A DNA stretch of 40,966 bases from a virus: positions 1 to 40,966 of IMG/VR virus record IMGVR_UViG_3300047557_002959. The stretch is one strand, 5' to 3'. Below the pieces are notes generated by a model that had not been told where the DNA came from, did not search any database, and saw nothing but the letters and a program-made list of their open reading frames with translations. Positions 1-8,232 of the stretch are shown piece by piece (position 1 is the stretch's first letter; each line of letters starts with the position of its first letter). The translations under genes were made by a program, and so were the position numbers.

Positions 1-661
1 TAGTGCCAGGCTTGGATCCAAATACGTCAGTGCCGAATACCAGGCCTAGTCTACCGTCCGGCAAGGTGATATCTTGAACACCCGGGGTCTGTTTAGCCTC
101 CCATAAGCCAGTTGTCAGGACAGGAACTTGATCACCGTTGATGTAGACCAAAACGTCTTGATCAGCCACCAAGTACCCTCGCTCTTGAGTAACGAAGGCT
201 TGGTAATCTGTACCGGTACCGGGCAGCGATAAGGCTTTCACCAGACCTTGCCGCAAGGTAATCGACTGAGGCGTACTGGTTACTACAACCGCCTCGGGCG
301 TGTACCAGTACGAACCTGCGCCACTAAATTGCGAGTACGCAGCAATCAGCAATTCGCCGGCGGGTATAGAAATGTCTGCAGTGACCTCTACAGGCGCCTT
401 GCGAGTGAGTCGAATACCCAACATCTGGGTGATGGCGTAGATGCTGCTCTCCGCAGACGCAGTGGTCGGGAAGGCATTGAGCACCCCTTGCTGGATGGAA
501 AACTGATCGTAAGCGCCGACGGCTGCGATCGCCTCAATTAGGGTTTGACCTGTCGAAGAGGTCAGCAAGTCTTGCCAAGTAGATGCACCGGTTAAGACCT
601 CTTGGAGACCTGCCACCAAGTCGTCGTGGTCAGGACGAACAGTAGAAAGAGATATTGTCAT
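1..661 (-). CDS. Baseplate wedge protein, gp6/baseplate J-like (partial)
   Basis: The reading frame opens with ATG at 661 and runs off the left edge of the window, so only about the first 220 residues are visible. The product begins MTISLSTVRPDHDDLVAGLQ and continues with alternating helical and beta segments and no membrane segment. Baseplate J/gp6-like proteins form the wedge that links the central hub to the tail fibres in contractile tails. The assignment rests mainly on position: the start overlaps the stop of the gp25-like gene in an ATGA arrangement, and a gp6/J gene directly after gp25 is the usual order in T4-, P2- and Mu-type phages. The segment containing TGQTLIEAIAAVGAYDQFSI fits the N-terminal part of such proteins. 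The C-terminal domain, needed to confirm the family, lies outside the window. Confidence 0.7.
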   Translation of the reverse strand, partial: MTISLSTVRPDHDDLVAGLQEVLTGASTWQDLLTSSTGQTLIEAIAAVGAYDQFSIQQGVLNAFPTTASAESSIYAITQMLGIRLTRKAPVEVTADISIPAGELLIAAYSQFSGAGSYWYTPEAVVVTSTPQSITLRQGLVKALSLPGTGTDYQAFVTQERGYLVADQDVLVYINGDQVPVLTTGLWEAKQTPGVQDITLPDGRLGLVFGTDVFGSKPGT

Positions 662-1089
662 GCGGACACCTTAAAGGTAGCGATCACGTGTTGGTCGGTA
701 AGACGATAGTAGTAAGCCACGCGCACGGCGTAGCCTGGAAGGCTCATTACTGTCAGCACTTGAGTGTTGGCATGGTCTAGGGCTATTCTAGGTTCCCAGA
801 ACTCCAGCGATTGAACCAAGCTGGCACGAATCTTGGAGGCAGTGATCTGATCGATCGGTTCCTGCAGAAGGTGATACAGCAAAGTACCGTAAGTAGGCTG
901 AAAGATGCGCCCTCTTGCACCCACAGGGCAGGTCAAGAGGTTGTAGATGGAGTTGTTAATGGCTTGAACGTCAGGCAGCAGAAGAGGCTTACCGTTCTGG
1001 TCATAGCTAGAGTTGACATCCAGCCACGTCGCGCCTTTGCGTCGTACCGAATAGTCAATCAGGTCGCTCTTAGTTAACTCGGTTGGCAT
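658..1089 (-). CDS. Baseplate wedge protein gp25 / GPW family
   Basis: A 143-residue protein with the GPW/gp25 signature in its middle: a segment around residues 48-100 containing NLLTCPVGARGRIFQPTYGT, then LLYHLLQEPID and a helix ending in EPRI. In T4 gp25 is the small wedge component next to the sheath that nucleates sheath polymerisation, and the EPR-type motif is a family hallmark. The length is close to the usual 130-145 residues. The gene sits between the PAAR gene and the gp6-like gene and overlaps the latter by four bases (ATGA), which implies translational coupling. I am confident of the family. Confidence 0.9.
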   Translation of the reverse strand: MPTELTKSDLIDYSVRRKGATWLDVNSSYDQNGKPLLLPDVQAINNSIYNLLTCPVGARGRIFQPTYGTLLYHLLQEPIDQITASKIRASLVQSLEFWEPRIALDHANTQVLTVMSLPGYAVRVAYYYRLTDQHVIATFKVSA

Positions 1090-1090
1090 G

Positions 1091-1366
1091 TCATGTCCCG
1101 TATGAGGTTAATGTACTGCCGCTAGTGCCGGCGTGACCACAAGATGCTTGGTCCCCTGCACCACAAATAGGTTGGCCGTTTGCCGTTGTCTTGCTCGACC
1201 CTTGCACCATCGTAGGTGAGGCCAAGTGTGCCGCAGTATCGTGGGGAGTCACCGCAGCAGTCACGCAGACAATAGGCTGCCCTCCTACAAAAGTCTGGGT
1301 GCTTACTACACCAGTGATAGTGCCGCCTGCCGAATCCACACCTACTCGAAGTACGTTCTTAGCCAT
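1091..1366 (-). CDS. PAAR-like tail-spike tip protein
   Basis: A 91-residue protein rich in Gly, Thr and small residues. It carries the pattern of PAAR/gp5.4 proteins: short beta segments, a central PHDTAAHL stretch and late Cys/His residues (ICGAGDQASCGHAGTSG) suited to bind a metal at the cone apex. Such proteins cap the tip of the central spike and sharpen it for membrane puncture. The start codon overlaps the stop of the spike gene (TAATG), matching the functional pair of spike trimer and tip. The canonical length is 90-100 residues. The alternative, an unrelated small baseplate protein, is less likely given the neighbour. Confidence 0.8.
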   Translation of the reverse strand: MAKNVLRVGVDSAGGTITGVVSTQTFVGGQPIVCVTAAVTPHDTAAHLASPTMVQGSSKTTANGQPICGAGDQASCGHAGTSGSTLTSYGT

Positions 1367-2037
1367 TATGGTAAGTTCACTGTGCCGCCACCCGTGAAGT
1401 TACTGGTGCCGGTTACGTTAAAGGTCAGGTTGTCCGCAGACAAGGTCAAGTTAGCGTCTGTACTCAGCGTCAAGTTGCCTGTTGCGTGGACTGTTCCTGT
1501 GCCGCCTGCGGTCATCGACAAATTGCCTCCTGCGGAACCTGAGATGTTTCCTGTTACTACGGCTGCCAGGTTAGCCACCACTGTGGTCGTAAGGTCACCG
1601 GACTCGACGATCTCGATAGTCGTGCCTGACTTGTGCTTCACATATATCTTGACGCTACCCGGAGTCTTGTCTACGTAGAAGACATTACCGGCAGTGTCTT
1701 TCCAGCCGTACCTGTTAGGGTAGTTGGTCGACAGCTCTACAGGTAACGTATTGACCCGGAGGTGACGTCCTATCCACACCGGGTAATGGATGTCTCCGTT
1801 TTGCAACATGATATAGACTTGATCGCCGATGCTAGGCACATCAATGCCTACAGCAGACGTTCGGGGACGGCAAGGCATCACCCAAGGTAGCGTACTGACC
1901 GGGCCTTCCAGGAGGCCTTTAACTGTCACCTGCAGGCGCTCTGCCTTTTCTGGGTCCAGGTTATTGACTACTGTCCCCAATAAAATTGCTGTGGTAAAGT
2001 CCGTCTGCTGCTCTTGCTGAGCCATTGAGTTAAGCAT
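1366..2037 (-). CDS. Baseplate central spike protein (gpV/gp5 OB-fold type)
   Basis: A 223-residue protein. Residues about 15-100 resemble the OB-fold domain of baseplate assembly protein V/gp5: LGTVVNNLDPEKAERLQVTV, then LPWVMPCRPRTSA and a GDQVYIMLQNGDIHYPVWIG strand pair. The C-terminal half is a repetitive Gly/Thr/Asn-rich beta stretch (AGGNLSMTAGGTGTVHATGN) typical of a triple-stranded beta-helix needle. No lysozyme domain is present, unlike T4 gp5. It should form the trimeric membrane-piercing spike under the hub and carry the PAAR tip. The ATG at 2037 is preceded by a weak AGGG; an alternative in-frame ATG four codons later lacks an SD. Confidence 0.85.
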   Translation of the reverse strand: MLNSMAQQEQQTDFTTAILLGTVVNNLDPEKAERLQVTVKGLLEGPVSTLPWVMPCRPRTSAVGIDVPSIGDQVYIMLQNGDIHYPVWIGRHLRVNTLPVELSTNYPNRYGWKDTAGNVFYVDKTPGSVKIYVKHKSGTTIEIVESGDLTTTVVANLAAVVTGNISGSAGGNLSMTAGGTGTVHATGNLTLSTDANLTLSADNLTFNVTGTSNFTGGGTVNLP

Positions 2038-2038
2038 G

Positions 2039-3163
2039 TTATTCTTGCCCTGGAATTCGTGCGTCGATACCCATGCGGTACAACTCGAATTTCTCGAAGT
2101 AGTTGATACCTTGGATATAGATAGCCTTGCTCGCTACCAAGTAGTCCCCGGACAGCGGGCGATTCTGTGCCTTGTCCGACGGCGTGCCTGCCTCGAAGGA
2201 CACCCAGTCCAGAGGCTCTAGTCCTGTTACGTCAGGCGTGACCAACTCGACACCCATGCTGTATAGGTTGCTCAGGCGGCGATTCTGGTAGATAGCCTCT
2301 TCGTACTTGGCGTGGACGTTACCGCAGTCGATAGGGCGAAACTGAACCGCGCTCTTGCCAATGTTCTTGTGCAGCGCAGAGTTCATTGCAAGCTGCGTGT
2401 TTCTCTTCGAGACAGAGACCTTGTCTTTGGTCACGCTGTCGTCGGTGTGGATACTAGGGGCGTAGAACTCTGAGGCGTACCCGCTTAAGGCGTTCATCAA
2501 GCCGGAGAAGGACTTGGGCTTGTAGTCGGTTGCAATAAAAGTGCCGTTGCGATACTTACTGCTCACAAACCGGCCTTTAACGGGCCGAACCTGAGACACG
2601 TCGCGGTACCGTAGTTCGCCACCTAGCGTAACCGCAGACTGCATACAGCTCTTAGCGTCTTTGTACCCGTGGTCTACAACCTCGCGAACGAAGTGGAAGA
2701 ACTTCTTACTCATCGGATGCCACAGCTGGCCGTCTGCTGTACGAGTGCCGTCGTAGGTGAGGCCGGTTTGCTGGGCAACTGTACCTAGTACGTCGTAGGA
2801 CGAACCTCGGATAGGCGTAGTGCTAGATTCCAGCCAGTACCGAGGTGCGTCTAAGTAACCGTCGATATCGTACTGGATACCCGAGGCAGCTATCTCTGTC
2901 TTGTGCAGGTTGAGCCGGAATTTGTAGGTTGTAGGCTTGTCCTTGACCTTAATCACCACCTGAATTTTTACACCGTCTGCCAGTGATACATTCTTGGTCA
3001 GCCAATGAACACTGTCTAAGAGGCTCAGCCGTACCATAGGTAGCCCCAGACGAGTCGAGGAGCTCATGTGCAAAAAGTTGAATACGTTTACCCGATCGAG
3101 AGGGAATTCCTTCCCGTCGAAAAAGATCGCGATCTCTAGCCGATCTTTTATACGGTAGCTCAT
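2039..3163 (-). CDS. Baseplate hub protein (gp27/late-control D-like)
   Basis: A 374-residue protein directly upstream of the spike gene in the transcript, where gp27/gpD-type hub proteins normally lie. It is soluble, beta-rich and without membrane segments. An N-terminal strand block (LEIAIFFDGKEFPLDRVNVF) is followed by a middle section resembling the tube-like domains of hub proteins, and by a C-terminal region with PDVTGLEPLDWVSFEAG and GDYLVASKAIYIQG, similar to the last domain of late-control D proteins. It probably forms the trimeric ring joining the tube to the spike. The gene overlaps the gp53-like gene by four bases. The family call is from layout and general pattern, not from a decisive motif. 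Confidence 0.7.
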   Translation of the reverse strand: MSYRIKDRLEIAIFFDGKEFPLDRVNVFNFLHMSSSTRLGLPMVRLSLLDSVHWLTKNVSLADGVKIQVVIKVKDKPTTYKFRLNLHKTEIAASGIQYDIDGYLDAPRYWLESSTTPIRGSSYDVLGTVAQQTGLTYDGTRTADGQLWHPMSKKFFHFVREVVDHGYKDAKSCMQSAVTLGGELRYRDVSQVRPVKGRFVSSKYRNGTFIATDYKPKSFSGLMNALSGYASEFYAPSIHTDDSVTKDKVSVSKRNTQLAMNSALHKNIGKSAVQFRPIDCGNVHAKYEEAIYQNRRLSNLYSMGVELVTPDVTGLEPLDWVSFEAGTPSDKAQNRPLSGDYLVASKAIYIQGINYFEKFELYRMGIDARIPGQE

Positions 3164-3489
3164 ATCAGAATGTCCGTAGAGCCGGTCTCATCTAAACTCT
3201 CCAGCAAAGTTGTCAGTGCCGTCATGTCGGGTATCTTCAACTCCGTCCCAGCTACTACGTCTAGGAGAGGGTCGAAGATGTCGTTGTATATGGCGATAGC
3301 CCACCACAGTCCTGTTTCACGAAACACTTCGTAGGCTATACCTGGAAGGTTCGCTTCAAAGGCGCCTGTGACTTGGAAGGTACTTGACGCAGGGACTATG
3401 AACCTTAAATTTACATAGTTGGCTTTCAGCCAGTCTAGTGCCTGCGAGTTGATGAGGGGTATGAAGTTGGCTTGACGAAAATCAGACAT
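3160..3489 (-). CDS. Baseplate wedge protein, gp53/LysM-like
   Basis: A 109-residue protein with the typical gp53-like signature: an aromatic-rich core (FRETGLWWAIAIYNDIFDPL) followed by VVAGTELKIPDM, the LysM-like pattern of a helix, then an IxxP strand end. In T4 gp53 clamps wedges together around the hub. Short LysM-like tail proteins of this length are also found in P2/Mu-type phages (gpX). The gene overlaps both neighbours by a few bases, so translation of initiator-like protein, this protein and hub is likely coupled. The LysM-like fold is likely; a direct peptidoglycan-binding role is not implied. Confidence 0.75.
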   Translation of the reverse strand: MSDFRQANFIPLINSQALDWLKANYVNLRFIVPASSTFQVTGAFEANLPGIAYEVFRETGLWWAIAIYNDIFDPLLDVVAGTELKIPDMTALTTLLESLDETGSTDILI

Positions 3490-4465
3490 TGGTCATCCTT
3501 TTCGCTCCGACAGGCTTGGCACCTTCGTTCCAGAACATTACGTCTAGGTCGGCCTGTGTTGGTATGTAGAACATCTTGAAGCTGACTTGAACCTGCGCCC
3601 GCGTAGGGTTACCGTCCGGTCCGATGATGGTATTGAACGTAGGGCTCACGTCCGTTATCACGATCGAAGGGATGTAAAGGTAGTTGCCGATGTAGAGAGA
3701 AATGTTCCCCTCAATCGCGTTGACCATCTGCGAGCTGAGGTTAACCAGCGTGTCGTTAGTCGACGCCTTCAAGTCCTTGATGGTGTTGATGGGTACGTTG
3801 ACGAACGCAGACATGAGGCCGTCTTTGTTGATGGACTCGCTAACGCTGGTCACATTCTTGCTAATCGAACTAAGTAGTCCGGAGCCGCCTTCCCAAACAG
3901 ACTTGCCCATGCCTACGATACCACCACCTTCTTTGGATTCAGTAGTCGGTTTCTGCGGAGTAGGAGTAGAGGTAGTCTTCCTGCCACCTACCGGCGTCTT
4001 GAGCTTCTCGATGTTGATGTGGGGACCAGGAGATTCCAGCAAGCCCCCGCCGGTAGGATCCTTTGGCATAGTCAGGCGCAGAAGGTCCTTGATAGGCTTC
4101 ATTACCTCTAGGTACGAACTATGGGTGGCTTGAAAGATCAGCGGCATTTGGAACTGGACCTCGGTACCACCTTGCCACACCTGTGCGGTCATGGCCTGCG
4201 TGACCATGTTGACGCCAAACGCACGGGCTAGCGAACTTAGCCCAGGCATCATTTGGTTTAAACCCTGAGCGAACGGGGCTTCGTACTCGGCCTGAATGTC
4301 TAGGTTCACCTCTTCGGGCAAGTAGGCCTTGATAATGACCGCACCTTCTTGGCTCGGCGAACCTGCGCCATCGTTAGAGACGATCGTCACCTGGTACGGA
4401 TGGTTGACCGACTCGTCTCGAGTGAACCGTTGGGCAAAGGTAGAGGAGGTTGCTACGGTTGGCAT
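3482..4465 (-). CDS. Putative baseplate tail-tube initiator/cap protein
   Basis: A 327-residue protein without transmembrane segments. The N-terminal 120 residues are beta-rich (YQVTIVSNDGAG, then VIIKAYLPEEVNLDIQAEYE). A low-complexity Thr/Pro/Lys linker sits near residues 155-180. The C-terminus (ISLYIGNYLYIPSIVITDVS, then a PTRAQVQVSFKMFYIPTQADL segment) has the strand pattern seen in gp48/gp54-type tube-initiator proteins. Those proteins have a tube-like fold and start tube polymerisation on the hub. Its position between the cell-wall enzymes and gp53 fits. An SD (AGGATG) precedes the ATG. The role is inferred from pattern and context, so an unrelated baseplate protein remains possible. 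Confidence 0.5.
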   Translation of the reverse strand: MPTVATSSTFAQRFTRDESVNHPYQVTIVSNDGAGSPSQEGAVIIKAYLPEEVNLDIQAEYEAPFAQGLNQMMPGLSSLARAFGVNMVTQAMTAQVWQGGTEVQFQMPLIFQATHSSYLEVMKPIKDLLRLTMPKDPTGGGLLESPGPHINIEKLKTPVGGRKTTSTPTPQKPTTESKEGGGIVGMGKSVWEGGSGLLSSISKNVTSVSESINKDGLMSAFVNVPINTIKDLKASTNDTLVNLSSQMVNAIEGNISLYIGNYLYIPSIVITDVSPTFNTIIGPDGNPTRAQVQVSFKMFYIPTQADLDVMFWNEGAKPVGAKRMTNV

Positions 4466-4472
4466 GGTAGTA

Positions 4473-5672
4473 TCATCCTGTTAGAGCCAGAACATTGCCG
4501 TTGCTGGTTCGATAGTAATCGGAAGGCTGCTTCTTAGGCGAAGGGCCAGACAGAGCAACGCCTGAGGATTGTTGCGAGGCCTCTGTAGGCGCTATAGCTA
4601 CTTGCACAGGCTGCTTAGGCAAGCTGTCGAACGATACCGGTACGGCCTCGGTGTTGGCTACGGTAGTTTTTGCCGGCCCACCAGAGAACGTAGGTGCAGC
4701 GGCCGTAACCGAAGGCGAAGACTTAGCCGTATTATCTGGCAGCAAGACGGTCGTATCCGCAGCAGCCATTGTGACGGGCGTATTGGTCTGCTGTGCAAAC
4801 TTGAGGTACTGCTTACCTACCTTACCGTACAGAGTGGCGTACACCTCAGCCACTGTCTTAGGGACGCCCTTGGCCGTGAAAAAGATATTCTTGTTTGCCT
4901 TAGCTGCCCTAGGCATGACTTCGGCGGCGATCGCGTTAGGTGCGTCCTTCAAGGAGTCGAGCAATGTACGAGCGCCTGTAGCACCTAAGAAGAAGCCTGC
5001 GTAGACGTCAGTGACCGACGGCTCTTTCCCTAGTGTCTTTCTCAGGCTGCGAACGATGTCCCGGACGTAGCAAGCGCCTAGGATAGCGTTCTTCTCTGGG
5101 ACCTTGATGTCCCTGTTAGTAATGCCGTACTGCTTGCCGTATTTCTTTACCAGCTCTTGCCAGGTGCCCGACACCAACTGAAAGAGACCTAGCGCACTGG
5201 ACGTCTTGGCCTTGGCATTGACGTTGAACCGGGATTCCTGGTGAGCAATGGCCAGGAGCAGAGCCTTGTCTATGCCTACTACCTTGGCCGCATTGTCGAT
5301 AATAGACATTACCGGCTGGGTAGGCTCGGTGACCTGCAACTGATCGAGCTCTGCTTTGGACACTACCGGAGCAGAAGGGGCAGCCGCTGCCTGAGTCTGA
5401 TCTTTAGCCTCTACTGTCTCAGGGCCCAGCACCTTGGCTTTAATGTCTGCTAGGCTAGGCAGCTTGAGGTCGAAATCCGTCGAGGCCAAGAGCTTGGCTA
5501 CTAAAGCCGTGATGCCTGCAACACCAGCAGCAACACCAACCCAAGGGTTGATCTTGAAGGCGGACTCTTTCTTTTCTCGCAGCAGGTCGGTCAAGGTGCT
5601 GAACAACCCAGCCTCTTCTGCAATACTAGGATCGTGCAGCATCGTGGCCTTGGCGTCCGCAGCGGTCCACAT
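4473..5672 (-). CDS. Tail lytic transglycosylase (SLT domain)
   Basis: A 399-residue protein with a soluble lytic transglycosylase domain at about residues 120-280. The catalytic glutamate is E146 in AIAHQESRFN, followed by SALGLFQLVSGTW, the equivalent of the family GLMQ/LFQ motif. It should cleave the glycan between MurNAc and GlcNAc during DNA entry. A hydrophobic stretch at residues 44-64 (WVGVAAGVAGITALVAKLLA) may insert in a membrane or pack in the tail. The C-terminal 120 residues are low-complexity Ala/Pro/Ser/Thr-rich. The start overlaps the tape-measure stop (TAATG). With the M15 peptidase next door the tail carries both glycan- and peptide-cleaving activities. Confidence 0.85.
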   Translation of the reverse strand: MWTAADAKATMLHDPSIAEEAGLFSTLTDLLREKKESAFKINPWVGVAAGVAGITALVAKLLASTDFDLKLPSLADIKAKVLGPETVEAKDQTQAAAAPSAPVVSKAELDQLQVTEPTQPVMSIIDNAAKVVGIDKALLLAIAHQESRFNVNAKAKTSSALGLFQLVSGTWQELVKKYGKQYGITNRDIKVPEKNAILGACYVRDIVRSLRKTLGKEPSVTDVYAGFFLGATGARTLLDSLKDAPNAIAAEVMPRAAKANKNIFFTAKGVPKTVAEVYATLYGKVGKQYLKFAQQTNTPVTMAAADTTVLLPDNTAKSSPSVTAAAPTFSGGPAKTTVANTEAVPVSFDSLPKQPVQVAIAPTEASQQSSGVALSGPSPKKQPSDYYRTSNGNVLALTG

Positions 5673-7993
5673 TATCCGCCACCTATCGCGCCGACGTTCA
5701 TGGCCAACAAGCTACCATCAACCGAAGAGAATAGAGGTATGTCGTTAACACCAATAGCGGAACCTGCGCCTCCGGATCGGCCTCCTCCACCTCCACCCGA
5801 ACTCTCCGCCGAAGCTACCGAAGTATCGCCGGGGGTAGCCGGAGGGGGAGAGAATGACTCCGAGGTAGCCTCAGTATTTCCTCCCTTAGCTATAGACGCC
5901 ACTCCACCTTGATTGCTGGCGTAGTCCGCAGAGTAGATACCTTGTTGCGCGGCAGCCTTAGTGATACCTGTGGGCTGCACGTGCCACGGTTCACCTTTAA
6001 CAGGCCGGCTGAACCCGAACTTGCTCAGCAGCCCCATAGAGTCCAGGCGGTTGCCGTCCGCAGACTGCACATCCAGAGCGTAACCGAACTCGTGCAACGA
6101 GCTACCCGGAGGGGCTACCTTCTTAGGCGAGCCCGACTTCTTGTTTTCTTCGTAGAGCTTTCTTTGCTGATCAGACGGGCGATAGGCAGAGTTGACTCCT
6201 ATCAGCTTGCCTGTCTTGTCCTTGTACTCCTGAGCCATACCCAAGAAGTTCTGCTGCACCGCGCCATTGACCCCGGTAACATCTACCTGGCCGTTGGTGC
6301 GGAACAACTTGCCTCGCTGGGACTCCATGGTGCCACCTGAGGTGACAGGCGAAGGTGCAGCCGACGCAGGAGGCGTAACAGGGCTAGCCACTTCAACTTG
6401 TGCAGGTGGGGTGCTGACGGGTGTTACGGTGGCTGCAACAGCTTGCCGGGCATCTCCTCCCGCGTTAGACGGGGCAGCAGGAGGCACAGACGCAGAGGAA
6501 GGCATGGCTATAGGCGCTTTGCCTTGTTTGCGTCGCATCTCGTTAGCCTCTTTGTACATCTGCTCTTTGGTGCGCTCACTGTCTGCTTTAGCTTCGGCGT
6601 CTATGTCCCGACCTGTGACCAGCTTACCTGCAAAGTTGACAGCCTTGCTCAGACCTTTGCCGACAGTGTTCTTGAACCACGGCTGTTCGTTGAGCCACTC
6701 TCCGATCTTGTAGCCCACGGCACCAGCAGCGGCTAGGGCTAGAGCAGGACCGGCCACCTTGACTAAGCTACTGCCAAAGCTGGCTAGTGTCGCGCCTATT
6801 CCGGCCACCATCTTACCTAAGCTTTCCTGCAGAGCTGCCAGGAACTTGGAAGGGCCACTGGTAGAAGATGCTTGCTGTGACTGAGGCTTGTTCTTGCGAA
6901 CAGCTCTTACTAGGTTGCGTACCTCGCCTAGCAACTTCTGTTTGTACGTAGTCTGCGATAAGGTTTCGGTACCCCCTGCGGTAGCCGCCTCAGGCATAGC
7001 CGGAGTGCCGTCCGCGCCAATACTCTGAGCGTAACCGCGGACTTTACCTGTCTTGCGGAAGTGCCGCAGATCACGGTAGTCGTTGACCAACTTGCGGGCA
7101 GACTGAATCTTGCCCTTTACTTTGTCCTTGAGGTCCAAGGCGTTCTGCAGGTTGAACGCACCTATACCTACTCGCCCTAAGAGCTTCCTCTTAAAGTCTG
7201 TGCGGAAGTCTTTGATGTTCTTCTGCATTTCAAGAAGCTGAGTCTCCCGCTTCTTGTACCTATCCTCTAGCTTGGTCTGGATAGTGTTCGCGCGGTCCAA
7301 CGTAGACTCGAGCGTCTCCGTTAGCCGTTCGGCCGAGTTGGCATTCCCTAATGCGCCTAAGAGCTTCTCATTCTCTTGCTCTAGTGTCCTTATCTTGTCT
7401 CGGTGAGACCTAGTACCCGCCTTCTCGTCGGTCTCTTTGTACATCGACATCAGAGATGCGTACTGACCATGCAGCGTGTTAAGGCGTTTTACCTCAGCCT
7501 TCTTGCCGTCCGCCTCTGCGTACTTGAGTTCTTTCTGCAGTTGCTCCAAGGTCTTGGACAACGCGAGAACATGGGCCGCCTGCGACTTGCGCCAAGCCTC
7601 CTGAGCCTGCTTCTCTTCTTTGCGGGCCCGGCTCTGGTTTAAGGTACGCTCATCTTTCGCCCGATCAGATTCGGTAATGCGTCGGCCTTTAGCTACTTCT
7701 TTGGTTACAACCTTCCCGACCTCAGACAGTATCGCATCTTGCTGGTCGGCGGAGAGAGTAGAGAGGGTCTTCGACAGGCCTTTTTGCAGCTTGAGGTACT
7801 GCTCACGCATGGCCTTTTCGTTGGCCTTCTGCAACTTCTTGGCCTCAGCCTTACTCAGACCGCCAGACGCAACCACTCCGGCCAGCATAGGATCCAGCCG
7901 TGTCGGATCAGTACGATCGAGCTCCGTACCTAACCATCTTGCCTTCTCCCTGTCTGTCCTAAAGTCACCGCGTCCGGCGGTCTGTGTAGCCAT
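5672..7993 (-). CDS. Tape-measure protein with C-terminal M15 peptidase domain
   Basis: A 773-residue protein. Residues about 60-300 are charged and heptad-like, suggesting coiled coil. Residues about 410-430 form a small hydrophobic Ala/Gly segment. Residues about 575-680 are a D-Ala-D-Ala carboxypeptidase-like M15 (VanY-type) domain: NSAYRPSDQQRKLYEE, then H634 and D641 in SLHEFGYALDV, and H671 in EPWHVQ. These are the expected zinc ligands (His, Asp, His). The last 90 residues are Gly/Ser/Pro-rich. The location after the tube and chaperone genes and the coiled-coil length support a tape measure that also cuts cross-links in peptidoglycan. The start (AAAGGGAG-SD, TAATG overlap) is clear. 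Whether the same chain is both ruler and hub is inferred. Confidence 0.75.
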   Translation of the reverse strand: MATQTAGRGDFRTDREKARWLGTELDRTDPTRLDPMLAGVVASGGLSKAEAKKLQKANEKAMREQYLKLQKGLSKTLSTLSADQQDAILSEVGKVVTKEVAKGRRITESDRAKDERTLNQSRARKEEKQAQEAWRKSQAAHVLALSKTLEQLQKELKYAEADGKKAEVKRLNTLHGQYASLMSMYKETDEKAGTRSHRDKIRTLEQENEKLLGALGNANSAERLTETLESTLDRANTIQTKLEDRYKKRETQLLEMQKNIKDFRTDFKRKLLGRVGIGAFNLQNALDLKDKVKGKIQSARKLVNDYRDLRHFRKTGKVRGYAQSIGADGTPAMPEAATAGGTETLSQTTYKQKLLGEVRNLVRAVRKNKPQSQQASSTSGPSKFLAALQESLGKMVAGIGATLASFGSSLVKVAGPALALAAAGAVGYKIGEWLNEQPWFKNTVGKGLSKAVNFAGKLVTGRDIDAEAKADSERTKEQMYKEANEMRRKQGKAPIAMPSSASVPPAAPSNAGGDARQAVAATVTPVSTPPAQVEVASPVTPPASAAPSPVTSGGTMESQRGKLFRTNGQVDVTGVNGAVQQNFLGMAQEYKDKTGKLIGVNSAYRPSDQQRKLYEENKKSGSPKKVAPPGSSLHEFGYALDVQSADGNRLDSMGLLSKFGFSRPVKGEPWHVQPTGITKAAAQQGIYSADYASNQGGVASIAKGGNTEATSESFSPPPATPGDTSVASAESSGGGGGGRSGGAGSAIGVNDIPLFSSVDGSLLAMNVGAIGGG

Positions 7994-8232
7994 TAACGTC
8001 TCCCTTTGCCTCGGTTGCGTTGAACTGTGGCGTTCTGCTTATTGACTTGCCGTTGCTTGGCCACCTTGTCTGACAGGTACACCAGAGAACGTAGGTCAAC
8101 CTGGTCCAGCGGCACGTAGGCGCCGAACTCTTCCATCAAGACGTATTGCCTGTCAAGAAGAGTCCCCTCCTCGTGCAGAGGGAAGAAACGAGAGTGCAGA
8201 GATAGAGACTTTCGTCCTCTTCTCTGCACCAC
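7993..8232 (-). CDS. Tail-assembly chaperone downstream frame (possible frameshift extension)
   Basis: An open frame of up to 79 codons that ends in TAATG at the tape-measure start. It overlaps the end of the preceding gene by about 80 bases in another frame. No good independent start is visible. The two GTG codons at 8232 and 8229 have an SD (GAGGAG) that lies too close. The strong SD GAGGAGGGG near 8167 faces no in-frame start, and the first ATG is at 8118-8116. The well-ordered part begins LDRQYVLMEEFGAYVPLD and ends in a basic tail. Two overlapping frames just before a tape-measure gene are the classic G/GT arrangement, so this may be made as an extension of the upstream protein. The region before about 8155 may not be translated in this frame. 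Confidence 0.55.
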   Translation of the reverse strand: MVQRRGRKSLSLHSRFFPLHEEGTLLDRQYVLMEEFGAYVPLDQVDLRSLVYLSDKVAKQRQVNKQNATVQRNRGKGRR

